The translations under genes and the position numbers were made by a program. Positions 63,384 to 64,000 of a stretch of 64,000 bases of DNA are shown one piece after another. The notes under the pieces are model-generated. The model saw nothing but the letters and a program-made list of their open reading frames with translations. It was not told the origin of the DNA and did no database searches. This DNA comes from Pegoplata infirma (taxonomy: Eukaryota > Arthropoda > Insecta > Diptera > Anthomyiidae), in contig OY992539.1 of NCBI GenBank assembly GCA_963921195.1, positions 41,062,299-41,126,298 of the forward strand, written 5' to 3'. Each line of letters starts with the position of its first letter. The stretch's first letter is position 1.

Positions 63384-64000
63384 CACTCAAAAAAAAAAAA
63401 ACCGTAATGTTAGCAAAAAAAGCTTGTAAACCAACAAGAAAATTTGCTGATTTTGAACCCACAATTTTCTTGCTAAAGTTAGCAAAAATGTTTTGCCAAT
63501 AATTTGTTAATTAAATATTTTTTTTTGAACTTAGTTTATACACATCTGAGGACCCCATTGGGTTCGGACCCAATAGGTCCAGACCCCGATGGGCCTAGAC
63601 CTAGTTGGGTTCCTTAAAAATCGTCATGGTTTTTAATCCAAAATTTGTGTCCGTTTCGCCCTACCTTGCTTAGTTTTTGAGATACGTGATTATAGGGGAC
63701 CACTGGGGTCTTGAGAATTAAAAAACTCGATAACTTCAAAAATATTACTCGGAGAGCTTTTGACTATTTTGCGGTCTTGTTTTACGTGTTGAGAGCTACA
63801 AAATCGCTTTTGGACTTTTTGTTGTGTCGGCAATATTTACCGAGATATGAGCATTTTAAAATTTTCGGGAATTCTAACTTTTTTGGATCCAAAGTTAGGG
63901 CCCATTAGGGTCCACACATGTGAAGAGGACCGGCGATAGATTCTAAGAACCAAAAATGGCCTCCATTTTGCTCTATCTGGCTTAGTTTCCGAGATAGCGC
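63384..64000 (+). mobile_element. R3 repeat copy 3, cut by window end
   Basis: CACTCAAAAAAAAAAAACCG after TA (63382-63383), then TTAGCAAAAAAAGCTTGTAA, CCATTGGGTTCGGACCCAAT, GTCCGTTTCGCCCTACCTTG, CTTAGTTTTTGAGATACGTG and TGGCTTAGTTTCCGAGATAG. Other copies: 17481-23632 and 41463-44660. Confidence 0.68.

Overview
The window looks like a gene-poor, strongly AT-rich stretch of dipteran nuclear DNA, probably from a calyptrate-type fly. I see no intact protein-coding gene. The strongest taxonomic clue is a family present about 15 times. Its copies end in ACCCTCCAC...GTGGAGGGTATAAAA, contain CATAAAGTATATATA and a (GTCY)n tract of GTCCGTCCGTCTGTC type, and match the dipteran mini-me / DINE-1 repeats (non-autonomous Helentrons). 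Nearly all short ORFs here fall inside repeats and look like chance frames.

Most of the window is non-autonomous DNA transposons nested inside one another. Many insertions can be proved from the window itself, because flanking target-site duplications (TSDs) are intact or an unoccupied paralogue is present. hAT-type elements with 8-bp TSDs lie at 6673-8749, 12811-15756, 19261-19678, 27379-27920, 35753-36329, 40499-41262 and (foldback form) 55810-57113. TA-target elements with CAC(T/A)(C/G)AAAAAA ends lie at 1037-3646, 2926-3580, 4096-4626, 13097-13660, 25023-25250, 25760-27177, 27187-34540, 37317-37859, 38293-39245, 60394-62351 and 62448-62962. A pogo/Tigger-like element with a decayed transposase C-terminus is at 14845-15446. 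Candidate TTAA-target and TAA-target elements are at 28289-29876 and 57483-58534.

Layout: 1-4626 holds TIR families A, B and C. 4887-5927 is a foldback carrying two tRNA-like modules. 6146-10347 is two DINE-1 copies, one containing a hAT packed with TCTCAGAATCTGAGA palindromes. 11008-15756 is a foldback followed by a hAT holding several other elements. 16361-24008 is a palindrome-array remnant, a TIR element with N1 and K copies, and a long TIR-bounded segment that contains a broken NSUN2-like RNA methyltransferase gene fragment. 25023-34540 is a deep nest. 34826-41465 has foldbacks, a second hAT MITE and element T copy 2 with three tRNA-like modules. 41463-44660 is a four-level nest. 44661-48000 is mostly unassigned DNA plus tRNA-like and tRNA-Lys primer-site-like pieces. 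48236-50558 is a DINE-1 split by a 1.7-kb near-perfect palindrome. 52030-59165 is DINE-1 copies split by two long foldbacks. 60394-64000 is the inverted partners of families A, B and R3.

The features I consider least explained are (1) tRNA-like modules with A box, B box and often a following T run, sitting inside several unrelated TIR elements; (2) the NSUN2 fragment, with apparent splice sites, inside a TIR-bounded segment; and (3) kilobase-scale palindromes that would fold into long dsRNA if transcribed.
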